The translations under genes and the position numbers were made by a program. The notes below the pieces were generated by a model. It worked only from the letters and a program-made list of their open reading frames with translations. It did not search any database and was not told the origin of the DNA. DNA of 64,000 nucleotides from the NCBI GenBank assembly GCA_027574665.1, contig CM050654.1, forward strand, positions 41,421,722 through 41,485,721, written 5' to 3'. Within the stretch, counting starts at the first letter, position 1, and every line of letters starts with the position of its first letter. Source of the DNA: Rhynochetos jubatus (lineage: Eukaryota > Chordata > Aves > Eurypygiformes > Rhynochetidae). Positions 12,601 to 27,600 of the stretch are shown one piece after another.

Positions 12601-15600
12601 GAGCCTTTTTTTTTTTTCCCAGACCAATTGTAAGACGCCACCTGGGAATTTTCTGTCTCTAGTTCTGTGTTTAGAAAACGTCACAGAAACAATACAGGGA
12701 AGTGGCCGATTGTAACGGTATTTAAACTTTCTGCTGCTGAATGTGGGGATTGAAGAGGCCTGTTTTCAACCAAAAAACCACCCACAAACACGGCCAGAGG
12801 TTGGAGCTCGAGCTCTCCACGAGCGTGTAGGTAAGTAGAAAAGGCGGGCCATTACCGAACTGATGTGCTTCTGCGTCTCCTTGACACGCTTCACTTCCGG
12901 AAGGTCAGGAATTGGAGTTCCTTTTCCAATACTCTCCTTGTACTTAATCTACAAAGGTGCAGACATTAAAGTCAAAGGGTGTCGGTTAAAGCACAGCTGA
13001 CACACGGATGCGAGAAACACGCGAATAAAGAAACGTGGGTCCTTTACGCTTCAAGCCCATTCGAGTCTGGGGTGTAAGTGAGAGAAGGAAACCATCAAGG
13101 AGCTTCTGGGAGATAACTCTGCCCCACTTCTACAAAGAACTCGGCTTAGGGCCATAGCAGAGCCTGGTTTGGGACAGAATTTTTCAACCAAAGTTAAAAT
13201 TTGGGTATCTACCATCTCCCAGGAGCGTGATTTCAGGAAGAGCAAACCTGATTTATAACAGCTGAACCACCTCAAGGTTTCTTACACCGAGTTCCAAAAA
13301 ACTGCGGTATTAAAACCTTGCGTTAATGTCTGAAAAATGTAGCCTCATGGCACTGAGACAGGCACTTGGGTTCTCACGTGGACACATAAAGAGCATTATC
13401 CTGATCCTGAGGAGGCTGAACATGCAAAAGACCTCGGTGGCTTCCACATGAGCAGGGGGGTGCCGCTGAAGGGTCCCCACCGTCTGCACAGGCGATCTGT
13501 CGGAAGGGACCTTGGGCTGCTGGTGAGGTGTCCCTGGACGGCACTTCACCGCCAGGTTTTTCTAAAACCAGGTGTAAACGTCTCTGAACCTGATTCCATT
13601 GGGTCTGTCTCCCAACGAAGCAGTTGGGATTTGTAAGGATCTGCCACATTCAGCAAAGGTAGGAGTCAGCACACAGCGTTCTACCAACCACAGCGCTATT
13701 TGCGTAGCACAAGCCTGTCACAAAAACATGTTTAACATACTGCGCGTGAAACGAGCGGCTGAAACGTTGGTAATGCCCATCCTAACACGATGTCAGCGTT
13801 CAAAAAACCACGAGAAATATTTACAAATATCAAAAGAAATACATACCTGGATTCCAATTTCAGCGTCACCGTTTTGTATCCAACACAAAAGCTTTACGAG
13901 ACATGCTTTAGTAAGCAAAGGAGATGCAAAGCTCTGGACTGGGGAGGAGTAACCCCAGGCTGGTACGCGCTGGGGGCTAATGGGCAGCAGCTCTGCAGAG
14001 AAGGGCCTCGCGGTGGACAACAAGCTGACCAGGAGCCAGCAGTGCTCCCTCACGGCAAAGGCCAGCGGCATCCTCGGCTGCGTTAAGGGCACTGCAGGCA
14101 GGTCAGGGGCGGTGGGAGGTGATCCTGCCCCTCTGCTCAGCACCGGAGGCCACATCTGGAGCTCTGTGTCCAGTTCTGGGCTCAGCAGTGCAGGAAAGGT
14201 ACAGACTTGCTGGAGCAAGCCAGAAGGATGGGTAAGAGAGAGGAGCATCGTTGACAGAACCGGCTTAGAGAGCTGGGACTCTCCAGCCTGGAGGGGAAGG
14301 GGTAGGCTCGGGAGGAACTTCTCAGTATCTCTAAATACCCAGTGAGAAGGACTGAAGAAGAGGGAGCCACTCTTAGTAGTGCTCAGTGAGAAGACAAGAG
14401 GTGATGGGCACAGGTTAAACAGAAGAGTCAATTGGAACACTGGAAAATGCCTTTTTTTCCTGTGAGGGCAGACAGGCACTGGAACAGGCTGCCCAGGGAG
14501 GGTGCGGAGTCTTCAAGCTCCGAGATGTTCAAAGCTCGACTGGATGCGGTCCTAGGCAACCTGCCCAAGCCGATTCTGCTTCAGCAATGGCGCTGGAGTA
14601 GATGATCTCAGGAGGTCCCTTCTAACCTAAATGATGCTTTGATTCTGTGCCAAATAAACCTGATTCTGTGCCGAATAAAGCGCTTTTGGGATGAGATTAA
14701 AATGATGGCAAGAGCGTTCACGTTTTAGAAATGGGCTGTAAGTAACAAATCAAATGTTAATCATTAGAAAGATTACAGTTTGAGTAAGAGGACTAGGCAA
14801 AAACCTTTAGAAAGTAACCCTCAGCTGGATGGGTTATCGCCAAACCATTGTTAGCAACATTTAAAGAAATGAGGGGGGGAAAAATATTATTTCAAGTTGA
14901 ATTAGCACTGGTAGAGTGTTAAAAATCAATTCTTTTGTACCGAGCTGATTGCATCCTGGGTTCGTTTAACTCTCTGCATCTCTGGTGTCTTTTCAATAGT
15001 AGTTCCAGTTCCAATATCTTCTTTATATAAAATCTTAATATTTAGAATGAAGACAACAAGGTTAAGCACACAAAACACAACATTATTTCTTCCAGAGCGT
15101 GCACACGGGCTCTTGACAGCGATTTGTACCCAACAGCGCAGGCTGAAAGGCAGCTCGGAGGGTCACCTCCACTCACTGCGCTGTTGCCTACCGCAAGTCT
15201 GTCCTACTACGTGAGGGCCGTCTGTGCACAAGAGGGGCTGATCACTTCTACTTGTAGTAACGCGTTTTAAGTAGAATATCAAAACATTTGTAGGCTAATT
15301 TTAGGATTGAAAACTAGTATTTGTTCTACTGTGGTTGATTATGTTTTACACCAACGTTACTTTTACACACAGTTCCTCCACTGACGGTGCTAGTGGCACA
15401 ACGATGCAGCGGCAGTAGGCAATTCATGGTAACACAGGACACGTGAAGCAGATCAGGCAGGCGGTTCGCTCTTCACCCAACGACGACAGTCGCAACACAA
15501 CAAGGATGTACTACTTACACGGTAACGGGACAAAAGGAAGGTGGATACTAGCAATGCCAATTTAAGCGCAGGACTGCTTGTTGAAATACATCACAGCTAT

Positions 15601-18600
15601 GTACGTACATGTGAGAGAGCAGTCAGGGCACTCCACAAAAACCGGGAGATAAAAAGGGGTAGGGAAAACCAGCTAAATCTACTTTGAATAAAATCAGTTT
15701 CATTTGGAAAAAAGAGCTAAAAAGTAGTTATTTGATTAAACATATTAGACTGTATGTTTTAGAAAGAGAACTGAAAATAGAAAACAACAATACCGAGCTG
15801 AAATTCTTCTGGTTTTCTTTCACACGCAGCATTTCTGGTGTGTCTTGTACCACCGTCACTTTTCCTTTGCTGTTCTGAAGATCCCACTGATACTGAAGCT
15901 GTCGAAGAAGTGAAAGGAGAATGTCAAATGTTGACTGTGACACAAAAATTCACTCACAGCGTCTTCTTTGCAGATAAGGAAAAACTATTTTAAAACACCC
16001 CTTACAAGGAGGTCATTTTAACGCACCATTAGTGATACAAAGTGTACCACGGTTACAGGTCTCCTTTAAATGAGCAACAGGACATCCTTAATGAGATTCA
16101 TTGAAACATGGTGCCAGATTTTATCTAAAACAATTGAGTTGCAGCAACGGAAGTTGAAGATTTCAAGTCGGATTGTGGAGTTTTGTTACTGACCACACAG
16201 CCTTGCAGGTAGCCCCAGTGACAACAACAGACAACGGCTGGAAGTATCATTGTCTGTCACCTGGAAAGGAAGTGTCAGCACTGCAGCAGCAGGGGTTTCA
16301 AGACCACAGAATCATTGTGGTTCCCTGCGTAATGCGTAAGTGGGCTGCTGCATCCACAGTGGACCCTCTGCTCTGCGCTGGGGAGGCCTCCCCTGGAGTG
16401 CCGTGTCCCGTTCTGGCTCCTCAGCCCAAGGACAAGGAGCTGCTGGAGAGGGTCCAGCCAAGGCCACGGAGATGGGGAAGGGCCTGGAGCACCTTCTGTG
16501 TGAGGAAAGGCTGAGAGAGCTGGGGCTGTTCAGCTGGAGAAGAGGGGGCTGAGGGGGGTCTGATCAATGCTGATCAATATCTAAAGGGGGGTGTCAGGGG
16601 GAGGGGGCCAGGCTCTGCTCAGGGGTGCCCAGGGACAGGACGAGGGGCCATGGCCATCAACTGGCAAACAGAAGGTTCAGCCTGAATGTGAGGAAACTCT
16701 TCTGCCCTGTGAGGGTGACAGAGCCCTGGGACAGGCTGCCCAGAGAGGGGGGAGTCTCCTTCCCTGGAGCCTTTCCAAAGCCCCTGGACTTGTTCCTGTG
16801 GGATCTGCTCTGGGGGATCCTGCCCTGGCAGGGGGGTTGGACTGGATGATCTCTAGAGGTCCCTTCCAACCCCGAACACTGTGAATCTCTGAATCTGTAA
16901 CTGAAGAGCCCTGAGAATGTAAAGGCAGCTAGTGGGGATAAGAGTGTGATACTGGGATCTTATTAAACGAAGAAAAGCTGAATATTTTTCATTATTTGAC
17001 AGTACCAGTGTTGGTTATTTATATACGTACTGTGCTGAAGTTCTTTTGGTTCTCCCGGACTCTCTGCATTTCTGGTGTGTCTGTCACAGGCACGTAGTAT
17101 GGCATGGTCCTCTCTGCATCTTCCTTATACTTTTTCTGATAGAAAATACACAACGTATTCCATTGATACAAAGGCAGAGATAAACAATCTGGCATTGCTT
17201 ATTGCTGCGTAATGTCCATCTTTATGGAAATGCGAGTACTTCTGTGTCTGGTATAAATACAGATTATACCACTGTGTAAGATCTAGTTTAAACATTAAGA
17301 TACTAAAAGTAGGAAAATTAAGCTAAATCTACTTAGAACAAAATCAGCATTAGTACTGCAAAAGCAATAGAAATTATTGTTTCATTTTATGCAGCATGAA
17401 AATAAATTAATTTCAACATTGAAATGGAACGTCAGAGTAAGAGATGCCACATCACAGCTCTAGAGAAGCTGGGGTTTCGGGTTTATCTCCTGAACATTGT
17501 GACAGGAAGGTATTTAGGTGCTCCAAATTAGTATCTACTCGAGGCTCCCGCGCAAATAATGATTAAGTTGCTTCACTCAAGATACCTGGCTCGAGAGGTT
17601 CTTGACCTGCTGGGCGTGAATAATCTCCGGCGTATCGACCACACTGGTGTAGTTGGCTTTCTCCATTTCTGCCAGTTGTTTGTATTTGATCTGTTGGAGA
17701 AAACTCACATTTAGGGCCCTTTTAATCACATCTCGACGACAATTTCCATTTGGCTTGATCAGAAAAAACTGTTAATGAATTTTCCTTTAACGATGACATC
17801 AGATGTGATGCACGAGAGATTCACACAGACCTGGCTGGCAATGTCAGTGGCGTTCTTTGCTCTCACAAAATCCGGTGTCTCCAAAGCCAGTTCTGTCAGA
17901 CCTTTTCCTCTGATTTCTAATTCCAAGGCTTTTTTGTACTCTTTCTGCAGATGAAGACAGTAAAGAGATACTCTGTCAGTGCGAATCCTACACCTTTAGC
18001 AACCTCAGATAGCTTCGTGACCACAGCACGCAATAGGAATAGGACTAATACAAACTCACAACTAAACACACTTCCCTTCCGCTAAAGTCTGAAGGATTTA
18101 TTTTGTCTAGATTGGTGTAGTCCGTATCTCTCTGTGCCAACCATGCTGAACTCAGCTGAATGTCTGTAACGTTCTGGTAATAAAATACAGGCTCTTCCAA
18201 TAACTCAAAAACGGCCCGACAGAGTACAAGGTGCTGTGGCCAGTAAGGGTGCTTATCTCAAGAGTATTTTGTTACGAAGCAAAATCATAAGTAACACTAA
18301 AAAGTTACTTTTCTCAGCTTTCTGCCTGATGATGTTAAGGCTCTTAAAATACGAGCTAATCCTACCCGATGAAAACAATCACTATGAAATATTTATTATA
18401 CTAGTGTACCGTGTAAATAAAGGAGCTGTTAGGTTTGCAGCCTGACTTCCGCTGGCCACCTCTCCATCAAAGTGGGGCAGCCTTCCAGTGCCTGGGGGGG
18501 CGGTACAAGAAAGCTGGGGGTGATGTTTTCCAAGGGCAGGGAGTGACAGGACTAGGGGTAATGGGTTTGAATGGAAAGAGGGAGATTGAGATGGGCCATC

Positions 18601-21600
18601 AGGAACGAATTCTTCCTGCAGAGGGTGGGGAGGCCCTGGGACAGGTTGCCCAGAGAAGCTGTGGGTGCCCCATCCCTGGGAGTGTCCAAGGCCAGGCTGG
18701 ATGAGGCTGGGAGCAACCTGGGCTATGGAAGGTGTCCCTGCCCGTGGCAGGGGGTGACACTGGGTGGGCTTTAAGGTCCCTGCCACCCCCAACCATTCTG
18801 TGATTCTGTGATTCAGAAAAAGCCTTGCACAGCACATCCCAAAGCAGAAAGCCAGTCAGGTTCCCTCACTGCAGCCCCTTTCTGATCACTCACTTTGCCT
18901 CATTTCCTCAGCCCTGGTCCTTAGTTCCTAACCCTGGTAAGTGCTCCGGGCCATAGATGCCTAGTTGGCAAACCTGGTTGCTACGCTAGACCTTGCTGCA
19001 GCACAGTACTAGTCCGGTGTGTCCCTTGACTGATCTGACTATAGACCACAGTGCCTATTTCCCAACTATACTCCTGATGGTAACTGTGAAGCCAGAGAAG
19101 AGCTCACTCAAGTTCAGGCTCCCACTTCTATCCTTAGTCACCCCTGCACATTCTTTTTCCCCCTCCACTCAAGCAATTCTAGGGAATAACAAAGTTCACA
19201 CTAGTGTTACACAGCAGTTGGAGACTGCTACATCCATTCAGATATTTTCCAAATAGCTTCTGACGTACCTCGTTCAGGATTTGAGTTGCATTCTTTGCTC
19301 TTAACATGTCTGGAGTCTCCTCTAAAGCTGTTAGTCCTTTACCTTTGACACCTTCCTCCAGATCTTTCCTGTACTCTTTCTGCAGAAACAAGAAAATGGA
19401 AACTGCAAAGCCAGGCTAAAGAGAGCCCTATGCTTGGTTGCAAAAATTCAAACAGAAAAACCCCAAAGCTCCAAAAGCAAAACGCACTTTTTAAAACAGC
19501 AAAGAATATTGTGTGGTGTTATATAAGAACTACTGCAACAGAGTACAGTAATCATTGGTCAGGACGAATTGCAAAGGCACACACATACACATTAGGCTGA
19601 GGAATGTCAGAAAGGGACACAGTAAATATGAACACAGTTAACAAACAGTGAAATAAATATCCACAACAAATCAGATCACAACACAAAATGTATGTAAACA
19701 TGCGTAATGTGAACGGTTAGGAACAGGAAAGTGGTGAAGAAGGAACGCTGCTGAGAATACTTAGTGGAATTATTTCATTGGCAGAGGAAATAAGCACAGA
19801 GCGACTGCTACCTCGCTTGCTATTTTGGTTGCATATTTGACATGTAATAAGGATGGTGTAATCTCCAAGCCAGTAAGGTTTCTGCCCTTAATGGACTCTT
19901 CAAAGTCCTTCTTATATTCTTTCTAATGAGAGTAAGAAGGAGAAAAAGCAAAATAGCAAATATTTATTACATTATTTTCCATTACTTGAAAAACTACTGG
20001 GAGGGTGGAGCAGTGGTTTGGGACAACCCGCTACCACCAATCCCGTGTGCACCTAAAGCAATAAATCCTGTTTCTACACAAGCCCATGAAACAGCTCTTT
20101 TCTTTCAATGGGGATAGGACCTGACCCTGCCCCTTTTTTCCCCTTTTTCTACTTTTTTGCATATGTAGAGAAAACATTCAATGGAATCACTCAAACATAA
20201 TGACTAATGGCCTTATACAACTGTTTTTCAGCATGTATAAGCCTTCATCTGTGACAGAACATTATACTTCAAACAAACAGAAAAGAACTGCTTGAGGAAA
20301 TAGAATGACAGGTCAGGGAAGAACAGTGTGACAGCAGAGACAAACAGGAAATCAATGGGTTTCTCAAAAACAGAGTTCCGCGGTGAAAAGAACAACCAGG
20401 GCACTTTCTGTGGACTGTAACAACCGACACACACACTGCACTCGTGTAGCGAAAGTTTAAGTGAAACGTATTTCATATTACATTTCTTCTAAGGACTCCA
20501 GGACTTGCTTAAGCTTCACGTACTGATGGCTTCTTGATGAGAAATTGCAGGTAACAGACACTTCATCGTGACACGGGAAAGCTTCATGAATTACAGATGC
20601 AGTATTTCATAACCAACACAAAGAAAGGTGACATACCTACAATTTTTCAGTCGATCGGCATGCACGAGAGGCAAGTATAATTGCCTGCCTAAATCACTGC
20701 GAAAGTTCAACTGTATAAATTGTAAAGTGGTTGTCTATCGGTATTGGTTTTAACCGTACCTCACTCTGCATGAGCTGAGATTCCTTTGCAGTAAGGTATG
20801 TTGGAGTTTCAAAGTCCAGCATTGGTTTTCCTTTTTCCTTCTCATACTTTTCTCTGTATTTCACCTGAGAAAAAAAGAAAAAGGGTTACCCTCTTAAACA
20901 GTCAAAGAACCAATTAATTGACTATTATGTGCCTACTTTGGTCAACAGATCCGTGGTAAAAACCTGAGTGTCTGACACCGTTTACCTTCCTGAAATCCAT
21001 ATTATTGACCATAGAAATTAAAATCAAACGTGAAATACAATACAAAATCTTGCAGCAAAATGTGTGTGGCCTAAAATCCTACTGATTTATTTCCTCTTGC
21101 GGAGAATAAGCAGTGTCAGCTCAGATTCCAAGAATCACAAGAAGGAAGATGGGTAGCTGTAAAAATGCAGCTCGAAGGCACTCAGCTCGCTCCAGGCCCT
21201 GGCTGAGCTCAGCCAGTCCCATGTTAATGGGCTGCTGGAGTGTTAGTGGCAGGGCTGGAAAAGATGCTGTTTAGTGACTTGCTAACTAATTCTGTGCGTG
21301 AGTGTCCAGGAAGTAAGATGTCCACGAGGATGAAGATATTCTTGCTTCAAGTTATATTGTATCCAGCCCTTAGGGCGTCAGTTTTCAGACTGCTGCATGA
21401 GGTAATGCTATGTCCTTGGCTGAGACAGATCCTGGGCTCAAAATGGAGCAACAAGTAGCAACTTAAACTTTAACCACAAAGTGAGTAACAACAATTTTCT
21501 TACAGCCCTTTGCTAGAAGAACCTCCTTGGCGTTCCGCGCCATGCAGCATAACAGTAACTACGGCCCTTTGTGTTCTAGCAGTAATTCCTCTCTTGCTTT

Positions 21601-24600
21601 ACAAATACCTGGACTAGAACCCGGACTAGAGAGGATTAGAGACCAAATCAGAGGATGACTTTCTCTGGAATGATTCACCATTTGCTGTATTCCAGAGGGA
21701 AAAAATGTCAGACACATTTATTAGCAGCAATAGGTATTGTTTTGGTTTAAGCAATTTTGGATGCAGAAAAAGAATGGCAGAGCTCTCCTTTGTACCACTT
21801 GAGGCTAGAATGGGTAAAGCAGTTGAGAATACACTGTCAGCAGCAACCCTACTTCTTTCAGCTTCCAGTTTCTGTGATTACCAAGTCCTTTCTCCTATAG
21901 AGAAAACACCCTGATAAATATATTAAACTGTGCAAAAAGATCCACATACAACAGTCAGAAGTAACTCTGAGATCTACTCTAGAAGGAAGAAATCAGACGG
22001 GTATTTTACACGTGTTCTAAACCTGCCAGTGTGCAAGTACTTCCCACTGACCTGTCTACTCGGGTGTGCGGTGTTTGTAAAGCAGACAGGCACGGGACTG
22101 TTACAGATGGGAGAATTTGCTACGCTGGCTCAGGGAGGGACACTGGTACTCAGTGAGTGGGGTTAATGAGAAAACACACGACCAACTTACGTGGCTCTGT
22201 AGTTCTGATGCCTCCCTTAGGTGAACCTGCTCAAGATTATCTGGCACCACATGGTAGTGACCCTTACTCTTCTCATATTGCTTCTTGTACTGGTACTGAA
22301 GGGAAGGTGTCAAAAATCATCTCAATAAAAAAAAAATCCCTCAGCAAATTTACTTCTTAGGTCCAATCAAAGCAACACTTCAATGGAACATCAAAGAGAA
22401 ATTAGATATGCAAAAAAGCAAAACAAAAGAACAAAAGCAAGAAGTTTAACTCCCAATATCAGATATCACGTCTACAGATGGGGTGAACAATCATCTTTGT
22501 TGACCATCTCGATTGCAACAAGGATTTTTTTCAAAACCAGGATAAAAAAAGAAGAAGAAAAAAGAAAACTCAGTGGATACATGAAAAAGCTGTACCAGGA
22601 AATAATGACTTTTGTCTTTTCTCAGTAAAATTAGAAAGTATTTTGTTAGGCAGAATTCTGTGCATCTACAACAGGGGGATGTTAAACACGAAATGAAAAA
22701 AACCGGACAAAAATAGAGTTTTTAAATATAGTAAGCAGTAAAGAAAAAAGTAAAAAAAAGAAGAAAATTGTTTTTGTTAGTGTAATGCAATCAGTTAAAA
22801 CGTAATAAAGAATCAATCCACTAAAAATCATTAGAGGATTTAAAATATTAGCAGTTCTACAGCTAATAGAGATCTCACTTCCCAGAGGAGAGGTGTGGCA
22901 CAGTTGCTAGTTAACTAGGAAAGAATCATTAGAAAGGAGAGGAAGAGATCACTACCAGGTGATGGCCCACGAGCAATACCAGAGGGAGTAATTGTTACAG
23001 AAACAGTTAGCAGAGATCAATTCAGAACGGAATCAAAAGCAGTGGGATAATCAGACGGACGTGGGATTAGTGCACGAGCTTACAGCACTGGCGAGCTGGC
23101 TTGTACTCAGGACGTGGTTCATGATCAGCGATTCGGACATGTCTGTGACAGGCTTGTGGAGCTTCTTTAAATCCGCCTTGTATTTCACCTGCGGGTAAGA
23201 AAGGACAAACAGCGTCAGCAAAGGAGACTGCTGATAGAACCTGTGATGTTGAAGGTATCACTGACAGAGAGGACGTCTTTGTTAAAGAAATCAGAAACTT
23301 TCCCGAGAGGAAAAGCGTAAGTAAACATACCTCACTAGCCATGTTGTGGGCATCTTTCATGGTCTTGTAGATTTTAGCCTCCTTTAAATCATACTTTGGC
23401 TTTTTACCCATCTCTTTGGAAAAATTCTCCTTGTATTTCACCTAAATTGAAAAACAAACAAACAAACAAGGGGGTATTACAGCTGTTCTTGAGTGCTCAC
23501 TTGCGTGGTTGCAGAAAGCAGAGACCCTACTTCAGTGCTGATGGTAAGCAGAAGAACAAAAAGGTAGTAGTAGTAACTTGAAGGCACCTACTGGAATAAA
23601 GGTGATTTTAAAATAGGACCTGACATGGAAAGAAAATCTACATCTGTATTTACAAAACGCCACGTGGAATTGTTCATTGGGGTTACGTCTCCTCAGTGTA
23701 AAAGTAACAGTGCCAAGAGAGGTACGCTGATCAAATACGGCTGAATTCTGACCCTCAGAGGTGAAGAATTTTTCACTTGATGGGGTGGGAACTGTGCAGA
23801 GAGAAAAGATACCCTGTTTCACAAAGAGACAAAAACTGACACAGGTATAAAAAGTATTTAAAAGAACTTTTTACGTACTCCTTGGAGAAATATGAGTTTT
23901 CAAAGCTGCCTTGAGACATCTGAGCGCTGAAGAAGGCAGTATGTCCAATACTTTAATATATACTGTTATACACATTTGTGTTTGCATAAATCAGAGATGA
24001 AGATGTTAATGATCACAAACAGAATAGCGACACGATTAATTACTAGGAATCAGATTACGCAAAAGGCTTAGCAACACTTCCAAAGCCCATCAGCATCAGC
24101 AAGACAAACGACGGCTACGTAAGGTGTAATATTCCAGCAGACCCGGGCTGGAGGCACAGAAACGTTGATCGCACCGACAGCTCAGCTAATGACTTAAGCG
24201 AGGGCAAGTGCTTCCTCCAGCAGGACTTGTCCCATCCCACTGCTGCAGGTGCAGCTGAAGGCTAACTCCTCACTTGTAAAGCTACAAAAGGGACTGTTCC
24301 ATTTGGAACATTTTGGGTTTATCACTCTTTTTTTTGTTTGTTTTTTTGCTATCAGAGATGTACACCACCATTTCAGAAGGGTTACTGAAGAGTGCAAGAA
24401 GAAAGTATTAAAGATTACATTCTGGCTTATCTAAATGGATCCCATAGTTAGTGTGCATGCTCATCACCGTTAGAGTCAACAGCAGTAGAAAAATTCCAAG
24501 GATCTGTCACGTCTTCTCTGCAGTAGTATTCTGCCTGGTCCAGAAACAAGCCAGACAACATTTCTTCCTGTTTACCAATCCATATTTTCTTGGAGATGTT

Positions 24601-27600
24601 TTATATTAAATCAGCGAGGAACCCCCCATCCCTGGTCTAAAGAACACAAACCGAACAACCAACATCAGTCTTCCTGAAAGAATTTGATCTTGTGCAGGAC
24701 TAAGATCATACCTGTAAAAAGCACGCAGAAAATACAGGACTATGGCTGATGAGGAAAAAGGATTAATGGTTCTTCAGAAAAAGAATGATTTCCCAAGCAA
24801 TATTTATGTGAAAATTGAAATTAAAGAAACAAAATACTGAAGAACTGCTAACTAAGTTGAGGAAGAGCTGACTCACGCTAGAGGGTTTTTAATGACAAGT
24901 ACAGCAATGTAAACAGATAATTTAGTATTAGTAAAAAAAGGAAGATGATTGAATGCAGAATTAAATCACATTGCACAATCACATTTTACACCTGGAATTC
25001 ACTGTCCTATTCGTGTCCATACAGCACCACACGGTTCATGCAGGACACCACTGCTGCTCTTTTGCTGTGCAAAGAGGCCAACATGAAACACACAGTGAAA
25101 CAGGCAAATCCACAGATTATACAGCTGCTGTAAGAAAACAAAGCACATTACCACTTCTGACATAAAGGAATCAGCGCTGGTCTGACCTCACAAAAATTAA
25201 AAATGAGAAGAAGTATACTAGAATCCGTTAAGTCTTGCAAGCTATGCAACACAGGATCAAGATCAGGCCACCATGCCAGAGTTCACTTGCTTTAAGCCCA
25301 GAAGAAATGTTACTGGAAGATCTGTGCAGAATTAAAAGCAAGCATGCCAGACGGGCAGATGAAATCCAACTAAAGAAAGGCCACTGGATAAACAAACTGG
25401 GCATAATGCTTTCTAAAGGGGCAGTTAATGAGAATAAACGTCTAGGAGAAAGTGAAAGTTAAAGATTATGCCTATTATTCTTGGCTCCCTTACTGACTCT
25501 TCAGTAATTAATTTTCTCTCAGAACTCAAGCTCCTCAAGGCATGTTTATAAAACTCAGAGGAGAACCGGCAAGCACTGGAGCAAAAGCATGGAAAAGGAA
25601 GGTCTCATTATCGCTGAATGGGAATAAACACAACTTTTTCTTTTTCTTGCAGTTCAATTGTTCAGTTTGAGAATCCTTGGTTCTACTGAAAAGATTCCTG
25701 CTTTTCCTGACGAACACGGTGGCTGACATTCAAACATGCGACATTCAAACGTGCAGCACTCATGGCCAGACACGGAAACGACATCACCCCCCTCGTTTTT
25801 TCATTGGGAAATACATGTGCAAAACTGAAGTGGCACGGATCTGCCTGCTGTCGCTTCAAAAACTGCTGCGCAGCCATCCGTTTTCTGTTTGCCACAGGTT
25901 TCGAGAGGGCAGGAAATAGAAGAAAGGAACCTAAGTACCCTCAAATCACCACAGAGTACCCTTCTCTGCGGCTCTGGGGCTGATTCAGTCATCCCTGATG
26001 CTTCCATTATGCCGTTGCAGCACAACGTAAACAGAATAGTTTAAATGAAGTGTGAACTGAAGGTTGAAGTTTCAACAGTTAAAATGAAGTTCGAGCCGGA
26101 GTGTTATGCCTATGGTATGACTGTTCACTGAAAATTACCATTCAGGTTTGTCGTGCACACGTATTTCCAGTTTTTGCACAGTTTCAGGAAAACCAGCTCA
26201 AGCTTACATGTCTGGTTTTAGGAAATTTGGGGTGAAAAAGGTGAATTTTCACATTGTACGAGTCCATCGGAAACTTCCATTAAAAACGCTGGAAGTTCCA
26301 AAACCATTCTGAAGGGCACAATAACGTTTCAAGCTGCATGCGGTGTTTCTGAAACAGAGACATTCCCCACTCACAGAATTCCCATGCACTGCCTTTCCGG
26401 AGGTAAAATCCCAGAAAGCCACACCTAACAGAACAGTCTCACAAGTTTTGCTGCATTCAACACCTCTGACACAAAAAGATCCAGTGCAACTGGCGCATCA
26501 TAAACCTTTCACAGCTCGGAATACGCAAGCAAGAGACAGATGCATAAAAATGGCATTCCCAGATGTGTCACTTAAAGTTGTCTTACATGACTACTTAGCA
26601 TATTAGCTTTCTTAAAGGTTCTCATCCATGGGGTATCATAAGATGCAGCTCCATGCCCTCTCACATGTCGTTTGAGGTATTCTGCCTACAATGCGTAGCG
26701 AGAAAGCAAGATCAGAAATGCAAACAGTTACCGGATTACAGCGTGAAGTGGGGAGAAAGAACCAAGCAGAACGGAGGTCCTGGCAGAAAAACAATTGTCC
26801 CAGAAAATCACAAGCACGTGCTTCAGACCGATGGGAGAACGTGACCGTTGTAGGAACGTAAGCAAGCTTCTATTTCTAGAACCATGTTAACTTCAAATCG
26901 AAGATTCTTTTCAAGGCACACAGCAGAAAGAAAGTGGCTGAAAGAAACTGAATGTCCACCTCAGAAAGGATGGATATTAAGAGTTCGGTAAAAGGCTGCT
27001 TCTTTTAAAGCCAATACCCAGGGAAGCTAAAAAAAGAGAACACAGCTAACACTTCAGCCTTAGTATTTAAAAGATCGTGTCACGGCCGCATTTTAAGGGG
27101 ATTCTATTCCTCCAGTCCCGACATCTAGTCGGCAGAAAAGTCTGTGTAGCAAAGAATTATCTTGCATTGTGATTTAATCTGCACTTTAACACGTTCTGTT
27201 TCAAATATTCCCTTATCCCCCAACCCAGAAATAATTCCCATTTTAATATTAGGATTACTCCGTAAGCTAGTATCACGTCTCATTTCTCGCACTGCTTCAA
27301 AGTTTCTCTGTCTGTCTATCATTACCTGACTGGTGAGCTTGGACACCTCCTTTGCCAGTTCAATATCCGGACGTCCCAGCATGGTTACGCCAATGCCAGC
27401 TTCTCCACGCTTTTTGTATTCAATCTAACAAAGCAAAAAGCCCGTATAGTTTAGTAGCGGTGACACTCCTTTTTACTGACACTGCTTTTAATAGTAAAAT
27501 TACTGCTAAGTAATTATGCAAAAGACTTAAAAAGCACTTACATCACTAATTAACTTGGCAGCCTGAGTTGCTTTCTTAATATCTGGACGATCTGCTATAG

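Noticed and set aside
13793..14479. 228-codon minus-strand frame
   Set aside because: It is the antisense reading of a CR1 fragment (13945-14670).
18382..18837. Frames on both strands at 18.4-18.8 kb and similar ones at 7.8-8.1 and 44.8-45.0 kb
   Set aside because: The same peptides recur at the three places because all are CR1 3' ends.
24240..24290. LYK after an AG on the minus strand (near 24276)
   Set aside because: A stop codon follows immediately.
24450..24600. Stop-terminated minus-strand frame of about 48 codons ending in DEHAH
   Set aside because: It looks protein-like but has no start, no recognised relative and stops directly upstream; probably chance.
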